Below, in pieces: positions 8,668-16,409 of a stretch of DNA of 61,018 nt (the stretch's first letter is position 1; every line of letters starts with the position of its first letter). The DNA lies in NCBI GenBank assembly GCA_965261585.1, contig CBDHDN010000065.1, forward strand, positions 1-61,018. Reading direction: 5' to 3'. A model generated the notes under the pieces. That model was given only the letters and a program-made list of their open reading frames with translations, was not told the DNA's origin and did not search any database. The DNA is from CBDHDN01 sp965261585 (lineage in GTDB: Bacteria; Pseudomonadota; Alphaproteobacteria; UBA6615). The position numbers and the translations under genes were made by a program.

Positions 8668-9416
8668 AACCGCCGAAGCAGCGGGCCGACCAGGCGCTCG
8701 TCGCCCGCGGGCTGGTCGAGAGCCGCCAACGCGCCCAGGCGCTGATCCTGGCCGGCCATGTGTTCAGCGGCACGCGGCGGATCGACAAGGCGGGCGAGGC
8801 GCTGGCCGCCGATGCGTCGCTCGAGGTGCGCGGCCGCGACCATCCCTGGGTGTCGCGCGGCGGGTCCAAGCTGGCGCATGGGCTCGATCACTTCGCGATC
8901 GACCCGGCGGGCCGCATCTGCCTGGATGTCGGTGCCTCCACCGGCGGCTTCACCGACGTGCTGCTGCGGCGCGGCGCGGCGCGCGTCTACGCCGTCGATG
9001 TCGGCCACGGGCAGCTCGACTGGTCGTTGCGCAATGACGGCCGTGTCGTCGTGCTGGAGCGCACGAACGCGCGCCACCTGACGACTACCGAGGTGCCGGT
9101 GCCGGTCGACATCATCGTCTGCGATGCCAGCTTCATCGGCTTGGCGACGGTGCTGCCGGCGCCGCTCGCCCTGGCCGGGTCGGACTGTCGGCTCGTCGCC
9201 CTGATCAAGCCGCAGTTCGAGGTCGGCAAGGGCAACGTCGGCAAGGGCGGCGTCGTCCGCGACCCGCGGCTCCACGCCGTCGTTTGCGCGCGCATCGGCG
9301 ACTGGCTGGCGATGCAGCCGGGCTGGCAGGTGCGCGGTATCGTCGAGAGCCCGATCACCGGACCCAGCGGCAACAAGGAGTTCCTGATCGCCGCGCACTA
9401 CGGGGACCAGCCGTGA
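8664..9416 (+). CDS. tlyA: TlyA-family rRNA 2'-O-methyltransferase
   Basis: The 250-aa protein has an N-terminal S4 RNA-binding domain (about residues 6-60) and a Rossmann-like FtsJ/RrmJ methyltransferase domain. The SAM-binding motif I reads DVGASTGGFTD (88-98), the hallmark of TlyA proteins. Conserved Asp (VCDASFIGL) and Lys (ALIKPQFEVG) motifs of the catalytic core follow. TlyA enzymes methylate the 2'-OH of cytidines in 16S and/or 23S rRNA; older databases call them hemolysin A. The GTG at 8664 overlaps the preceding stop by 4 nt, and the next methyltransferase gene overlaps its own stop by 4 nt, so the three are co-transcribed. Confidence 0.92.
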   Translation: MKPPKQRADQALVARGLVESRQRAQALILAGHVFSGTRRIDKAGEALAADASLEVRGRDHPWVSRGGSKLAHGLDHFAIDPAGRICLDVGASTGGFTDVLLRRGAARVYAVDVGHGQLDWSLRNDGRVVVLERTNARHLTTTEVPVPVDIIVCDASFIGLATVLPAPLALAGSDCRLVALIKPQFEVGKGNVGKGGVVRDPRLHAVVCARIGDWLAMQPGWQVRGIVESPITGPSGNKEFLIAAHYGDQP

Positions 9417-10753
9417 GGCCGGGCCCGCGTCAGGCGCGCCGGCCCAAACCTGCGCGGCGGTCGCGCACGGTGCCAAGCGGCGATGTCGACGTCCCCGTGA
9501 CCGCGCTGGGCGCCCGCGGCGACGGCATCGCCGAGACATCGCGGGGCCGCATCTATGTGCGTGACGGACTGCCGGGCGAGCAGGTGCGCGTGCGCCTGAC
9601 CGGTCGGCGCGGCGACGGCTTTGCGGCCGAGCCGGTCGCGCGCCTGAGCGAGTCCGCCGACCGGGTGGCGCCGCCGTGCCCGCACTTCGGGACCTGCGGC
9701 GGCTGTGCCGTGCAGCATCTGGAGCCGACGCACTACGCCGCCTGGAAACACGATCTGGTATGCGCGGCTCTGGTGCGGCGCGGGCTCGACGCCGGCGTCG
9801 TCGCGCCGTTGCGGCAGACCGATTCGGCTGGCCGACGCCGCGCCAAGTTGGCCGGCCGACACGAGCGCGACGGCGCGGCCGTGCTCGGTTTCCACGGGGC
9901 CGCCAGCCACCGGGTCGTCGACGTCGCGTCGTGTCTGGTCCTGCGGCCGCCGCTTGCCGCACTGCTGGGTCCGTTGCGGTCGGCCCTGCCATCGTTCGTG
10001 CGGCGGGGCGAGGGTGTCGACCTGCTGGTCACGGAAACCGAAACGGGGATCGACCTCGTGATCGCGGCGGCGCGGCCGGCGAGCGTCAAGGATGTGTCGG
10101 CCCTGGCGGCCTTCGCCCGGACCAACGACCTGGCCCGCGTTGCCTGGCTGGATACCGACGGCCCAACAGGCGAGGTGGAACCGGTGGCACAACGCCGGGT
10201 GCCGACCCTGCGCCTCGGCGGCGTCGCCGTCGGCGTCCCGGCAGGGGCGTTTCTACAGGCCAGCCAGGAGGGCGAGGCGATCCTGACGGCGGCGGCGCGG
10301 GATGCCGTAGCCGGTGCCGTGCGCATCGTCGATCTGTTTGCCGGCTGCGGCACGTTCGCTTTCGCGCTTGACGCAACCGGTGCCCGGGTACAGGCGATCG
10401 ACAGCAACGCCGGCGCCATCCAGGCACTGCAGGCCGCCGCCGGCGCCGCCGGCCTCGGCGGGCGGGTCACCGGGGAATGCCGCGACCTGGCCCGGCAGCC
10501 GCTCGGTGGCGACGAGCTGCGGCGCTTCGATGCGGCCGTGTTCGATCCACCGCGCGCCGGCGCCGCCGATCAGGCGCGCCAATTGGCAAGCTCGACCGTC
10601 CCGGTTGTCGTCGGCGTGTCTTGCAACCCGGCGACGTTCGCGCGCGACGCGCGCATCCTGGTCGACGGCGGCTATCGGCTGGCCCAGGTGATGCCGGTCG
10701 ACCAGTTCGTGTTCTCGCACCAGGTCGAGCTGGTCGGCGTGTTTCGGCGCTAG
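9413..10753 (+). CDS. 23S rRNA (uracil-5-)-methyltransferase, RlmC/RlmD-like
   Basis: This 446-aa TrmA/RlmC/RlmD-family enzyme transfers a methyl group from SAM to C5 of a uridine. Residues 22-78 resemble a TRAM RNA-binding domain. An iron-sulfur cluster motif is visible as C89-x5-C95-x2-C98 with a fourth Cys at 174, the RlmD/RlmC pattern. The SAM site is DLFAGCGTFAFAL (about 305). The catalytic nucleophile Cys lies in VSCNPATFARD and the general-base Glu in HQVELVGVF at the C-terminus. The GTG at 9413 overlaps the tlyA stop. Whether the target is U747 or U1939-type cannot be decided from the sequence. Confidence 0.9.
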   Translation: MRPGPRQARRPKPARRSRTVPSGDVDVPVTALGARGDGIAETSRGRIYVRDGLPGEQVRVRLTGRRGDGFAAEPVARLSESADRVAPPCPHFGTCGGCAVQHLEPTHYAAWKHDLVCAALVRRGLDAGVVAPLRQTDSAGRRRAKLAGRHERDGAAVLGFHGAASHRVVDVASCLVLRPPLAALLGPLRSALPSFVRRGEGVDLLVTETETGIDLVIAAARPASVKDVSALAAFARTNDLARVAWLDTDGPTGEVEPVAQRRVPTLRLGGVAVGVPAGAFLQASQEGEAILTAAARDAVAGAVRIVDLFAGCGTFAFALDATGARVQAIDSNAGAIQALQAAAGAAGLGGRVTGECRDLARQPLGGDELRRFDAAVFDPPRAGAADQARQLASSTVPVVVGVSCNPATFARDARILVDGGYRLAQVMPVDQFVFSHQVELVGVFRR

Positions 10754-10916
10754 TGCACCGACTCAGTCAGAGCCGTCACCGTGGAAATCTGATTCCGAAT
10801 ACAAAACAACGGGTTGCTCCAGCGCACGGTGAATCATTTGTCTGGATCTGTGCACTAGGTAGTACCCAGAACCGGAAAGACGGCGTTTCACCCCCGGTCC
10901 GCCTTCCCATCCTACA

Positions 10917-12305
10917 TCAACCAACCGCCACGGGCAGCATCAGCGTCGCGGTGGTCCCCTTGCCGGGCTCACTCGAAAGACCCAGCCGGCCACCATGGCG
11001 CTCGATCATGCGTTTGGCCAGCGGCAGCCCGAGGCCAAGCCCGGTCCTCTTCGTGGTCTTGAACGGCCGCGTCAGGTCCGCCAATTCCTCGGCTGGAATG
11101 CTCTGCCCGGTGTCGACGATGGCAATGTGCACGAACGAATCGACCTGTTGGGCGGTGACGGTGAGCGCGCCGCCATCAGGCATCGCCTCGATGGCGTTGG
11201 CGATCAGTCCGTTCAGCACCTGGCTCAGAACCAGTCGGTTGACGGCCACCGCCGGCAACCCGCCCGCAGGCTCTGAGGCGCACCGAATATTACAGCGCTT
11301 GAGCTCAGCCGAAAAAGTTTCGAGGCAGGACTCGATTGCCGAATCAACTGTGTTTTCTGGCTCCGCGGTGTCGGAATAGATCTGGACGAGATACTGGCCG
11401 ACCCAGTTCGCGAGCTTGTCGCATTGCTCCGTCACGTCCGTCAGCATTGCCTTGACGTTCGGCGTCGGCCGCGAATCGAGCGCCAGCTCCGCCGACGACC
11501 GAATCGAGGCCAACGGATTGCGTAGGCTGTGGGCAACTGCCGAAGCCATTTCGCCCAACGTGGCGAGCGTCTCTGACTTAAGCAGCTGCTGTTCCTGCTG
11601 CAGCATGACCGTGTTGGCACGGCGTATCAGCCAAAACAGGGCGGCAAAAAGAAACAGACCAGCAGTCGGGGAGCCGATCCATATGAGGCGCTTGCCGGCC
11701 TTGATCTCGTTCAGAATGTTTTCGGGAGCGCGATAAAGCTCGACAACCCCGACGACCCGCGCGCCCTCGGCGTCGCGGTACCAGATCGGCAGATAGTTCT
11801 CGACGAAGCCGCTGCCGGGCGTCTTGAGAGCGATGTGCTCCAGCTTGGTTGATTCGCTGGTGATGCCAGTTTCGACCTGCGGGTGGCCCTTGAACGCCTC
11901 CTCCAGCTCATCGTTGGGATCAAACCTCTGACCGACGAACGCGGTTTCGGTGGACCAGATCACGGTGCGATCCTGCGCAAACGCATGGGCCCGCACGACG
12001 TCAGGCATCTCGGCCATGCGTGCGAAGAAGCTCTCCAGGTCGGTAGGGCCGCCGCCTTTCCCCTCGACGAAATAGTTATGAGAGTCGGAGGCGCTGACGA
12101 TGTTGTTGATGAGCTGCTGCATGATTGCAGTGTCGCGTTCCAGCAGTGCTTTCTCCAGAAAGCGCGACAGCAGCACAGCCGCGGCAACACTGATCAGCGC
12201 TATCGATACGAAACCGACGGCGGAGAACCAGCTGACAAGGTTAAACCGCTTGGCCGACGGCCTTTCGACACTCTTGCCGGCCGCGATATCCGACGGGCGG
12301 CCCAT
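10917..12305 (-). CDS. Orphan sensor histidine kinase
   Basis: The 462-aa membrane kinase has helices at about 25-48 and 207-228 enclosing a periplasmic sensor region of about 155 residues. The dimerisation/phosphoacceptor box follows (AVAHSLRNPLASIRSSAEL, His259). The HATPase domain shows the N box (NGLIANAIEAMP), the G1 box (IVDTGQS), the F box (PFKTTK) and the G2 box (GLGLGLPLAKRM). There is no HAMP domain, receiver or partner response regulator within the window, so the output is unknown. Codon use is less GC-biased than in flanking genes, which hints at a different history. A small uncertain frame at 12380-12643 lies upstream on the same strand. Confidence 0.9.
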   Translation of the reverse strand: MGRPSDIAAGKSVERPSAKRFNLVSWFSAVGFVSIALISVAAAVLLSRFLEKALLERDTAIMQQLINNIVSASDSHNYFVEGKGGGPTDLESFFARMAEMPDVVRAHAFAQDRTVIWSTETAFVGQRFDPNDELEEAFKGHPQVETGITSESTKLEHIALKTPGSGFVENYLPIWYRDAEGARVVGVVELYRAPENILNEIKAGKRLIWIGSPTAGLFLFAALFWLIRRANTVMLQQEQQLLKSETLATLGEMASAVAHSLRNPLASIRSSAELALDSRPTPNVKAMLTDVTEQCDKLANWVGQYLVQIYSDTAEPENTVDSAIESCLETFSAELKRCNIRCASEPAGGLPAVAVNRLVLSQVLNGLIANAIEAMPDGGALTVTAQQVDSFVHIAIVDTGQSIPAEELADLTRPFKTTKRTGLGLGLPLAKRMIERHGGRLGLSSEPGKGTTATLMLPVAVG

Positions 12306-12379
12306 TCGTCACCCCTCGCACCCGACGGACGAAACGGGATGCCCTTTGCGGGTCCGGCACTCGGCTCTACCGAACGGAC

Positions 12380-12643
12380 TCATCCGCCAGCGCCATGCTG
12401 TCTGTAAAGGTGCCAAGCCATCATTTCCGCCACCGTCGCACCTACGAGAGTCATTGCGTCAGTTTTGGTATCGGCCCACCTGTGCAGCCTACCACAAAGC
12501 AGAGTGCCGCAAAGGATTGACGCAGGCTCCTCAGAGGTGCGCGGCACGGGGTCCCGGAGCGGGATTACCAGCGCCTGTTCGACCGTGTCATCGGCGCGGG
12601 CTGCCAGCTGGATTCGTGGACGGCTTCGACCCAAACCGGGCAC
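12380..12643 (-). CDS. Possible small hypothetical protein
   Basis: An 87-codon frame lies 74 nt upstream of the histidine kinase, in a 430-nt stretch otherwise without genes. It contains a plausible helical segment (ATVAEMMAWHLYR) and two Cys in an ILCGTLLCG stretch. No family is recognised, no clear ribosome binding site precedes its ATG, and third-position GC is lower than in confirmed genes. It may be a spurious frame. Confidence 0.3.
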   Translation of the reverse strand: MPGLGRSRPRIQLAARADDTVEQALVIPLRDPVPRTSEEPASILCGTLLCGRLHRWADTKTDAMTLVGATVAEMMAWHLYRQHGAGG

Positions 12644-12737
12644 GTCTCTCTTGATTATCTTGTATTACTCGACCAACCGCCTCCGCCCCTTCCGGTCGGC
12701 GGAAAAGATCGCACCATCAGACTTCGGGACTAAACGG

Positions 12738-13871
12738 CTAATCCGGACGCAGCCGGTCGATCACCGCGTAGAGCGCGTCCAGGCTGGCGGCGCCGAGCTT
12801 GCGGCAGCGTTCGGGCGACCAGCCGGTGGCCTCGTTGGGCGTGTCGGTCGTGTCCTTGAACGGCATCTCGAGGGTCATCGCCAGGCAGCCGAACGCCTCG
12901 GCCAGGTAGTTCGTGCTCATGGTCATGTTGGCCTGGCCGCGGCGGGCCACGGGATAGCCGTGCTCGATCTGGAAATCGGGGTTGGCGCGGCGGAGCGTAT
13001 CCTTGTAGGCGCGCAGCACGGTGTCGCGCTGGTCGGTCCAGCCCGGCGTGCCCTCGGGGCCGATGATGAAGTTGTAGGGCAGAGCCTCGTCGCCGTGCAC
13101 GTCGAGGCAGAAATCGACGCCGGTGCGCTGCATCGCCTCGCGGACCAGGAAGACCTCGGGGCTGCGCGCCATCGTCGCGTCGCGCCATTCGCGGTTCAGA
13201 TTGGCGCCGACGGCGTTCGTGCGCAGGTGACCGCGGCGGCCGCCGTCGGGGTTCATGTTCGGCACGACGTGGAAGACGGCCCGGCCGACGAGCGCGCGGG
13301 CGATCGCGTCGTCGCGGTCGAGCAGGCGTTCCAGCATGCCCTCCATCCACCACGCCGCCATAGTCTCGCCGGGATGCTGGCGGCCGATGATCCAGCAGAC
13401 CCGGCGGTCGCCGCCGGCCTCGCCGATGTGCAACAGGTCGAGGTCCTGGCCGTCCAGCGTCGCGCCCAGGCGTGCGACCTCGACCAGCGGCGAGGTCTGG
13501 GCGTCGGCGATCAAATCGGCGTGGCGCTCTAGCGAATAGGGCGCGAAGTAGGCGTAGTAGACCGCGTCGTATTCGGGCCGGTGGCTGATCGTCAGCGTCG
13601 TCCCGTCGAACGCCGTCGGCACGCGAAACCAGTCGTCGCGGTCATAGGACGCGACGGCCCGATAGTCCTGCCACCCCTTGGTATAGGACGCGCCGCCGGC
13701 GTTGACGATCTTGAGCGTGCAGTCGTGGCCGCGCGCGCCGGTCAGGCGAAAGTAGAACCACTGATAGAAGTCGGCGCCGGCGTCCTTGTCGATCTCGAGC
13801 CGGATGTCGGCCGGATCGCCGGCGTCGAGGCAGGTGATGTTGCCGCCGTCGAAATTGCTGCTGATGTGCAT
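12738..13871 (-). CDS. M14-family zinc carboxypeptidase, cytosolic carboxypeptidase-like
   Basis: The 377-aa protein has the N-terminal beta-sandwich of cytosolic carboxypeptidases (about 1-125) followed by the M14 catalytic domain. Zinc ligands are H166 and E169 in GRQHPGET, and H259 in LDVHGDE; the catalytic Glu is in TLEMPF (about 344). Other family motifs are NMNPDGGRRG and NLNREW. No signal peptide is present, so it is cytoplasmic. The current start ATGCACATC lies at the edge of a 24-bp repeat whose second copy sits right after the GNAT gene at 15932. The ancestral start was probably a GTG overlapping the GNAT stop (reading VIRI before SSNFDGGN). The insertion replaced the first codons and the upstream signals, and the present start has no good Shine-Dalgarno. 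Confidence 0.88.
   Translation of the reverse strand: MHISSNFDGGNITCLDAGDPADIRLEIDKDAGADFYQWFYFRLTGARGHDCTLKIVNAGGASYTKGWQDYRAVASYDRDDWFRVPTAFDGTTLTISHRPEYDAVYYAYFAPYSLERHADLIADAQTSPLVEVARLGATLDGQDLDLLHIGEAGGDRRVCWIIGRQHPGETMAAWWMEGMLERLLDRDDAIARALVGRAVFHVVPNMNPDGGRRGHLRTNAVGANLNREWRDATMARSPEVFLVREAMQRTGVDFCLDVHGDEALPYNFIIGPEGTPGWTDQRDTVLRAYKDTLRRANPDFQIEHGYPVARRGQANMTMSTNYLAEAFGCLAMTLEMPFKDTTDTPNEATGWSPERCRKLGAASLDALYAVIDRLRPD
13839..13862. repeat. 24-bp direct repeat, downstream copy (start of M14 peptidase gene)
   Basis: This copy encodes residues SSNFDGGN at the start of the M14 peptidase. The identical 24 bp occur at 15909-15932 in the same orientation, and the two copies bracket the toxin-antitoxin pair plus the IS3 element. 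Confidence 0.85.
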
Positions 13872-13979
13872 TGCTTGCTGCCAAATCTGTTCGAGACGGA
13901 GCCTTGGCCCGGTTGCTTGAGGTGGCTCCGCCTTTTCGGAAGGTCTGGCGGCTCAGTTAAGGTGTATTCCGGTTGTCAT

Positions 13980-14915
13980 TCATGCCGCCAGAATCCCTTT
14001 GAATCGATCTCCTTGCCGTTGTTGTTGCGCCTGTGGGGATGTGGGGAAGGCGCGTAGCGGCTTGTCCATCATATCCACAGGCGGGGCGCCGCGGTAGGCC
14101 TCGGCCGGCGTTTTCCCCCCGAGCGCCGAGTGCGGCCTCTCGGTGTTGTAGAAGTCGATCCACTCGCCGATGACGCGCCGGGCCTCGAAGCCGTCGGCGA
14201 GCTTGCGCAGATAGACGGCCTCGTATTTGAGCGAGCGCCACAGCCGCTCAATGAAGATGTTGTCCAGGTACCGGCCCCTGCCGTCCATCGAGATCCGGAT
14301 GCCGGCCTCCCGCAAGCGCCCGGTGAAGGCGAAGCCGGTGAACTGGCTGCCCTGGTCGGTATTGAAGATCTCCGGCGTGCTATGGCGGGCCAGCGCCTCG
14401 TCGAGCGCGTCTGTGCAGAAGCCCGCATCCAGGGTGTTCGACAGACGCCAAGCCAGCACATGCCGGCTGGCCCAGTCCATGATCGCCGCCAGGTAAAGAA
14501 AGCCGCGCCGCACCGGGATGTAGGTGATGTCGGCGCACCAGACATGGTTCGCCCGCTCGATCATCAAGCCTCTGAGCAGATAGGGGTAGACCCGGTGCTC
14601 GGGATGCGGATCGCTGGTACGCGGCGCCCGATAGATCGCCTGAAGCCCCATCAGGCGCATCAGACGACCGGCCCGGCGACGACCGAGGCGCACGCCCTCG
14701 CGGCGCAGATGACGGACCATCTGACGGGCGCCGTAGAACGGATACTTCAGGAACAACTCATCAATGCGCCGCATCAGCGCCAGGGTCTCCGGGCTCTCGC
14801 CCTTGGGCGTGTAATAGAGCGAGGAGCGTCCGATCGACAGCAAACGGCATTGACGGCTCAAGCTCAGCGCCGGGTGAGCGCGTATCACCATCGTTCGCCT
14901 CTCGGCCCGGCTCAT
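13980..14915 (-). CDS. IS3-family transposase OrfB (DDE catalytic part)
   Basis: The 311-aa product has an HTH_21-like N-terminus (YYTPKGESPETLALMRRIDEL) and an integrase core. The DDE residues lie in WCADITYIP, FNTDQGSQFTG and the Glu of FIERLWRSLKYE; the C-terminal YNTERPHSALGGKTPAEAY block is typical of IS3 transposases. It overlaps the orfA stop by 4 nt in the -1 frame. The active enzyme is expected to be the OrfAB fusion produced by frameshifting at the T6G stretch. Confidence 0.93.
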   Translation of the reverse strand: MSRAERRTMVIRAHPALSLSRQCRLLSIGRSSLYYTPKGESPETLALMRRIDELFLKYPFYGARQMVRHLRREGVRLGRRRAGRLMRLMGLQAIYRAPRTSDPHPEHRVYPYLLRGLMIERANHVWCADITYIPVRRGFLYLAAIMDWASRHVLAWRLSNTLDAGFCTDALDEALARHSTPEIFNTDQGSQFTGFAFTGRLREAGIRISMDGRGRYLDNIFIERLWRSLKYEAVYLRKLADGFEARRVIGEWIDFYNTERPHSALGGKTPAEAYRGAPPVDMMDKPLRAFPTSPQAQQQRQGDRFKGILAA

Positions 14916-15193
14916 CGACCGGACCCTCGAGACAAAAAATCCCGCTCCACCGTCAACTCGCCGATCTTCGCGTGAAGATCACGGATCTCGCTCTCATGGT
15001 CCCGACGGCGGCGCTCGCCCCCGTTCGAAAACACTTCGCCAAGACCATCGATCGCCTGGCGCTTCCATGTGCTCACTTGGTTCGGATGAACCTGGTGCTT
15101 CGAGGCGATCTCCTGAAGCGTCCGGTCGCCACGAAGCGCCTCAAGCGCGATCTTCGCCTTCAGCTCCCCGGAAAACCTGCGTCTCCTGCTCAT
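14912..15193 (-). CDS. IS3-family OrfA (helix-turn-helix)
   Basis: The 93-aa protein is the HTH_Tnp_1 type (RRRRFSGELKAKIALEALRG, then IASKHQVHPNQVSTWK), followed by a coiled-coil region with HESEIRDLHAKIGEL that mediates OrfAB dimerisation. It recognises the element ends. Its last codons contain the slippery heptamer that feeds ribosomes into orfB. Confidence 0.92.
   Translation of the reverse strand: MSRRRRFSGELKAKIALEALRGDRTLQEIASKHQVHPNQVSTWKRQAIDGLGEVFSNGGERRRRDHESEIRDLHAKIGELTVERDFLSRGSGR
14933..14939 (-). other. -1 programmed frameshift heptamer T_TTT_TTG
   Basis: Read in the orfA frame the heptamer is T TTT TTG, seven codons before the orfA stop. A -1 slip there enters the frame of orfB, giving the OrfAB transposase. 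This is the usual arrangement in IS3-family elements. Confidence 0.75.
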
Positions 15194-15260
15194 CGCGTAT
15201 CCCTCCTCAGTCGGGGGAATACACCTTAAACGCCTGTCCGATTTTCCGGGGCCACCTCAG

Positions 15261-15551
15261 CTAGATCGCTCGTTTGATGTCGCGGGCGTGATGAAGTGCG
15301 CGCACAACGACGACCTCGGACGTAACAACCCGGTAGAAAACGATGTGTTCGCGACAGACGAAGCCTCTCAGGTTGTGACGAACTTCGTCGCGCGGGCGGC
15401 CTAATTCGGGGTTGTTGGCAAGTTGCCGAAAAGCCTTGTCCAGAAGGCCGAGGTAGTAGTCCCGCTGAGCAATACCCCAGCGCTCGTGGGTGTGGCGACC
15501 GATCCTGTCCAGGTCTGCCTGCGCCGCCAGTGTAAGGCGGAACTCACCCAT
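15261..15551 (-). CDS. ParE/RelE-superfamily toxin
   Basis: The 96-aa protein matches the ParE-type branch: the opening FRLTLAAQADLDRIGRHTHERWG, a helix pair with NNPELGRPRDEVR, and the terminal strand region FVCREHIVFYRV followed by VVVRALHHARDI. The branch includes gyrase poisons (ParE) and ribosome-dependent RNases (RelE); the partner antitoxin and sequence favour ParE. It overlaps the antitoxin gene by 8 nt, so the pair is translationally coupled. Its stop codon lies one base from the IS3 end, so the insertion left the gene whole. Confidence 0.88.
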   Translation of the reverse strand: MGEFRLTLAAQADLDRIGRHTHERWGIAQRDYYLGLLDKAFRQLANNPELGRPRDEVRHNLRGFVCREHIVFYRVVTSEVVVVRALHHARDIKRAI

Positions 15552-15840
15552 GCTTGGACGGATCTACCTCCGTGTCGAGACGTTGGAGCGTGTCTGCCAG
15601 GCTGTAGTCAGCGAACTCGCCCCGCTCCGACTGTTGCCAGCCGACGTCGATATCGCGGCGCAGCCACTCCAGCTTGGCCGCATCGACCGAGTCGAAGTGG
15701 ATCTTGAGACGCAGGGCCTCTCGGATAACCTCGCTTGCGTCGCTGTAGAGGCCGGTGGCGACCTGCCGCTTTACGTATTCCTCAAGCGGACCCGAAAGAT
15801 CCAGCCGATCCCAGCTTGTCCTGTTCTTTTCTTCGCCCAC
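15544..15840 (-). CDS. ParD-like ribbon-helix-helix antitoxin
   Basis: The 98-aa protein resembles CopG/ParD antitoxins. The segment VKRQVATGLYSDASEVIREALRL is the typical ribbon-helix-helix region that binds operator DNA as a dimer, and the acidic C-terminal part should wrap the toxin. The gene precedes and overlaps the toxin gene in the usual antitoxin-first order. A strong promoter and a short palindrome lie directly upstream, consistent with autoregulation. It belongs to the cassette bounded by the 24-bp repeats. Confidence 0.87.
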   Translation of the reverse strand: MGEEKNRTSWDRLDLSGPLEEYVKRQVATGLYSDASEVIREALRLKIHFDSVDAAKLEWLRRDIDVGWQQSERGEFADYSLADTLQRLDTEVDPSKHG

Positions 15841-15858
15841 GAGGACTCACCTTTGAAT

Positions 15859-15867
15859 GTCACTGAC
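15859..15867. promoter_or_regulatory. Candidate antitoxin operator, GTCA-C-TGAC
   Basis: A 9-bp palindrome lies between the predicted -10 element and the antitoxin start. Its position near the transcription start fits repression by the ribbon-helix-helix antitoxin. This is inferred from position and symmetry only. Confidence 0.4.
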
Positions 15868-15870
15868 GAA

Positions 15871-15900
15871 AGTATGCGGGTTCATGAGCGGCAGTGTCAA
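15871..15900 (-). promoter_or_regulatory. Sigma-70-type promoter of the toxin-antitoxin pair
   Basis: On the minus strand a perfect TTGACA (-35, 15895-15900) is followed after 18 nt by CATACT (-10, 15871-15876), about 30 nt before the antitoxin start. It is one of the best promoter matches in the window and lies inside the cassette, so the cassette carries its own promoter. Confidence 0.65.
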
Positions 15901-15908
15901 AAGTGCGG

Positions 15909-15932
15909 GTTGCCGCCGTCGAAATTGCTGCT
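15909..15932. repeat. 24-bp direct repeat, upstream copy (ghost of the M14 gene start)
   Basis: This copy is identical to 13839-13862. It begins 8 nt beyond the GNAT stop, and read on the minus strand from the overlapping GTG it gives VIRI-SSNFDGGN before running into a TGA. It is best explained as the original 5' end of the M14 peptidase gene. Confidence 0.85.
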
Positions 15933-15940
15933 TATCCGTA

Positions 15941-16387
15941 TCACCGGACTTCCTTTCTGAAGAACACGCGGGCGAATCCTTTGACGCGCCGTCGGCTGGT
16001 CTCGACATAGCCGAGCTTCGGATAACGGCCGAGATTCTCGACCATCTTTTCGTTCGTGTAGAGTTCGACCGCCGTGAAACCGCCGCGCCGCGCCGCCTGC
16101 TCGACGAACGCGATCAACCGACGGCCAATCCCGCGGCCCTGGTGCTCCGGCAGCACGGCCACGTTCTCCAGCAGAATGTGGTCGCCCTCCGGATAGAAGA
16201 CGACGAAGCCGAGGACTTGTCCGTCAGCGTCGGCGACGTAGGCCTTCGCGTCATGCACCTGGGCTGCGAAGTCGGCCACCATGGGCGCCGGCTCGCGCCC
16301 AATGCGTTCGACGTAGAGCGCGTATGCGGCGCGGGCGCATGCCTCGATCGACGGCACATCGGCTGCCGCGGCCTTGCGAACGTCCAT
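15941..16387 (-). CDS. GNAT-family N-acetyltransferase
   Basis: The 148-aa protein has the GNAT fold. The acetyl-CoA pyrophosphate loop is visible as HQGRGIGRRL (about 82-91), preceded by the strand LLENVAVLP and followed by ELYTNEKMVENLGRYPKLGYVE. The substrate is unknown. It follows aroC by 22 nt on the same strand, making the order fabI-aroC-GNAT. Its TGA stop is embedded in GTGA, and that GTG opens the frame of the duplicated M14 peptidase start, so the peptidase was very probably the next gene of this operon before the cassette inserted. Confidence 0.85.
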   Translation of the reverse strand: MDVRKAAAADVPSIEACARAAYALYVERIGREPAPMVADFAAQVHDAKAYVADADGQVLGFVVFYPEGDHILLENVAVLPEHQGRGIGRRLIAFVEQAARRGGFTAVELYTNEKMVENLGRYPKLGYVETSRRRVKGFARVFFRKEVR

Positions 16388-16409
16388 GGCCGCGGATCGC
16401 CAGGCCCGC

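Larger units (their letters stand above)
13918..15259 (-). mobile_element. IS3-family insertion sequence, 1342 bp
   Basis: The element begins TGAGGTGGCTCCG at 13918 and ends with the complement of TGAGGTGGCCCCG at 15259. A second matching block, TTAAGGTGTATTCC, lies inside each end. A 3-bp target duplication, GCT, flanks it (13915-13917 and 15260-15262), as expected for the family. It carries orfA and orfB on the minus strand with a -1 frameshift signal. It landed directly behind the stop codon of the ParE-like toxin gene, between that gene and the M14 peptidase. Both frames look intact, so it may be active. Confidence 0.93.
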
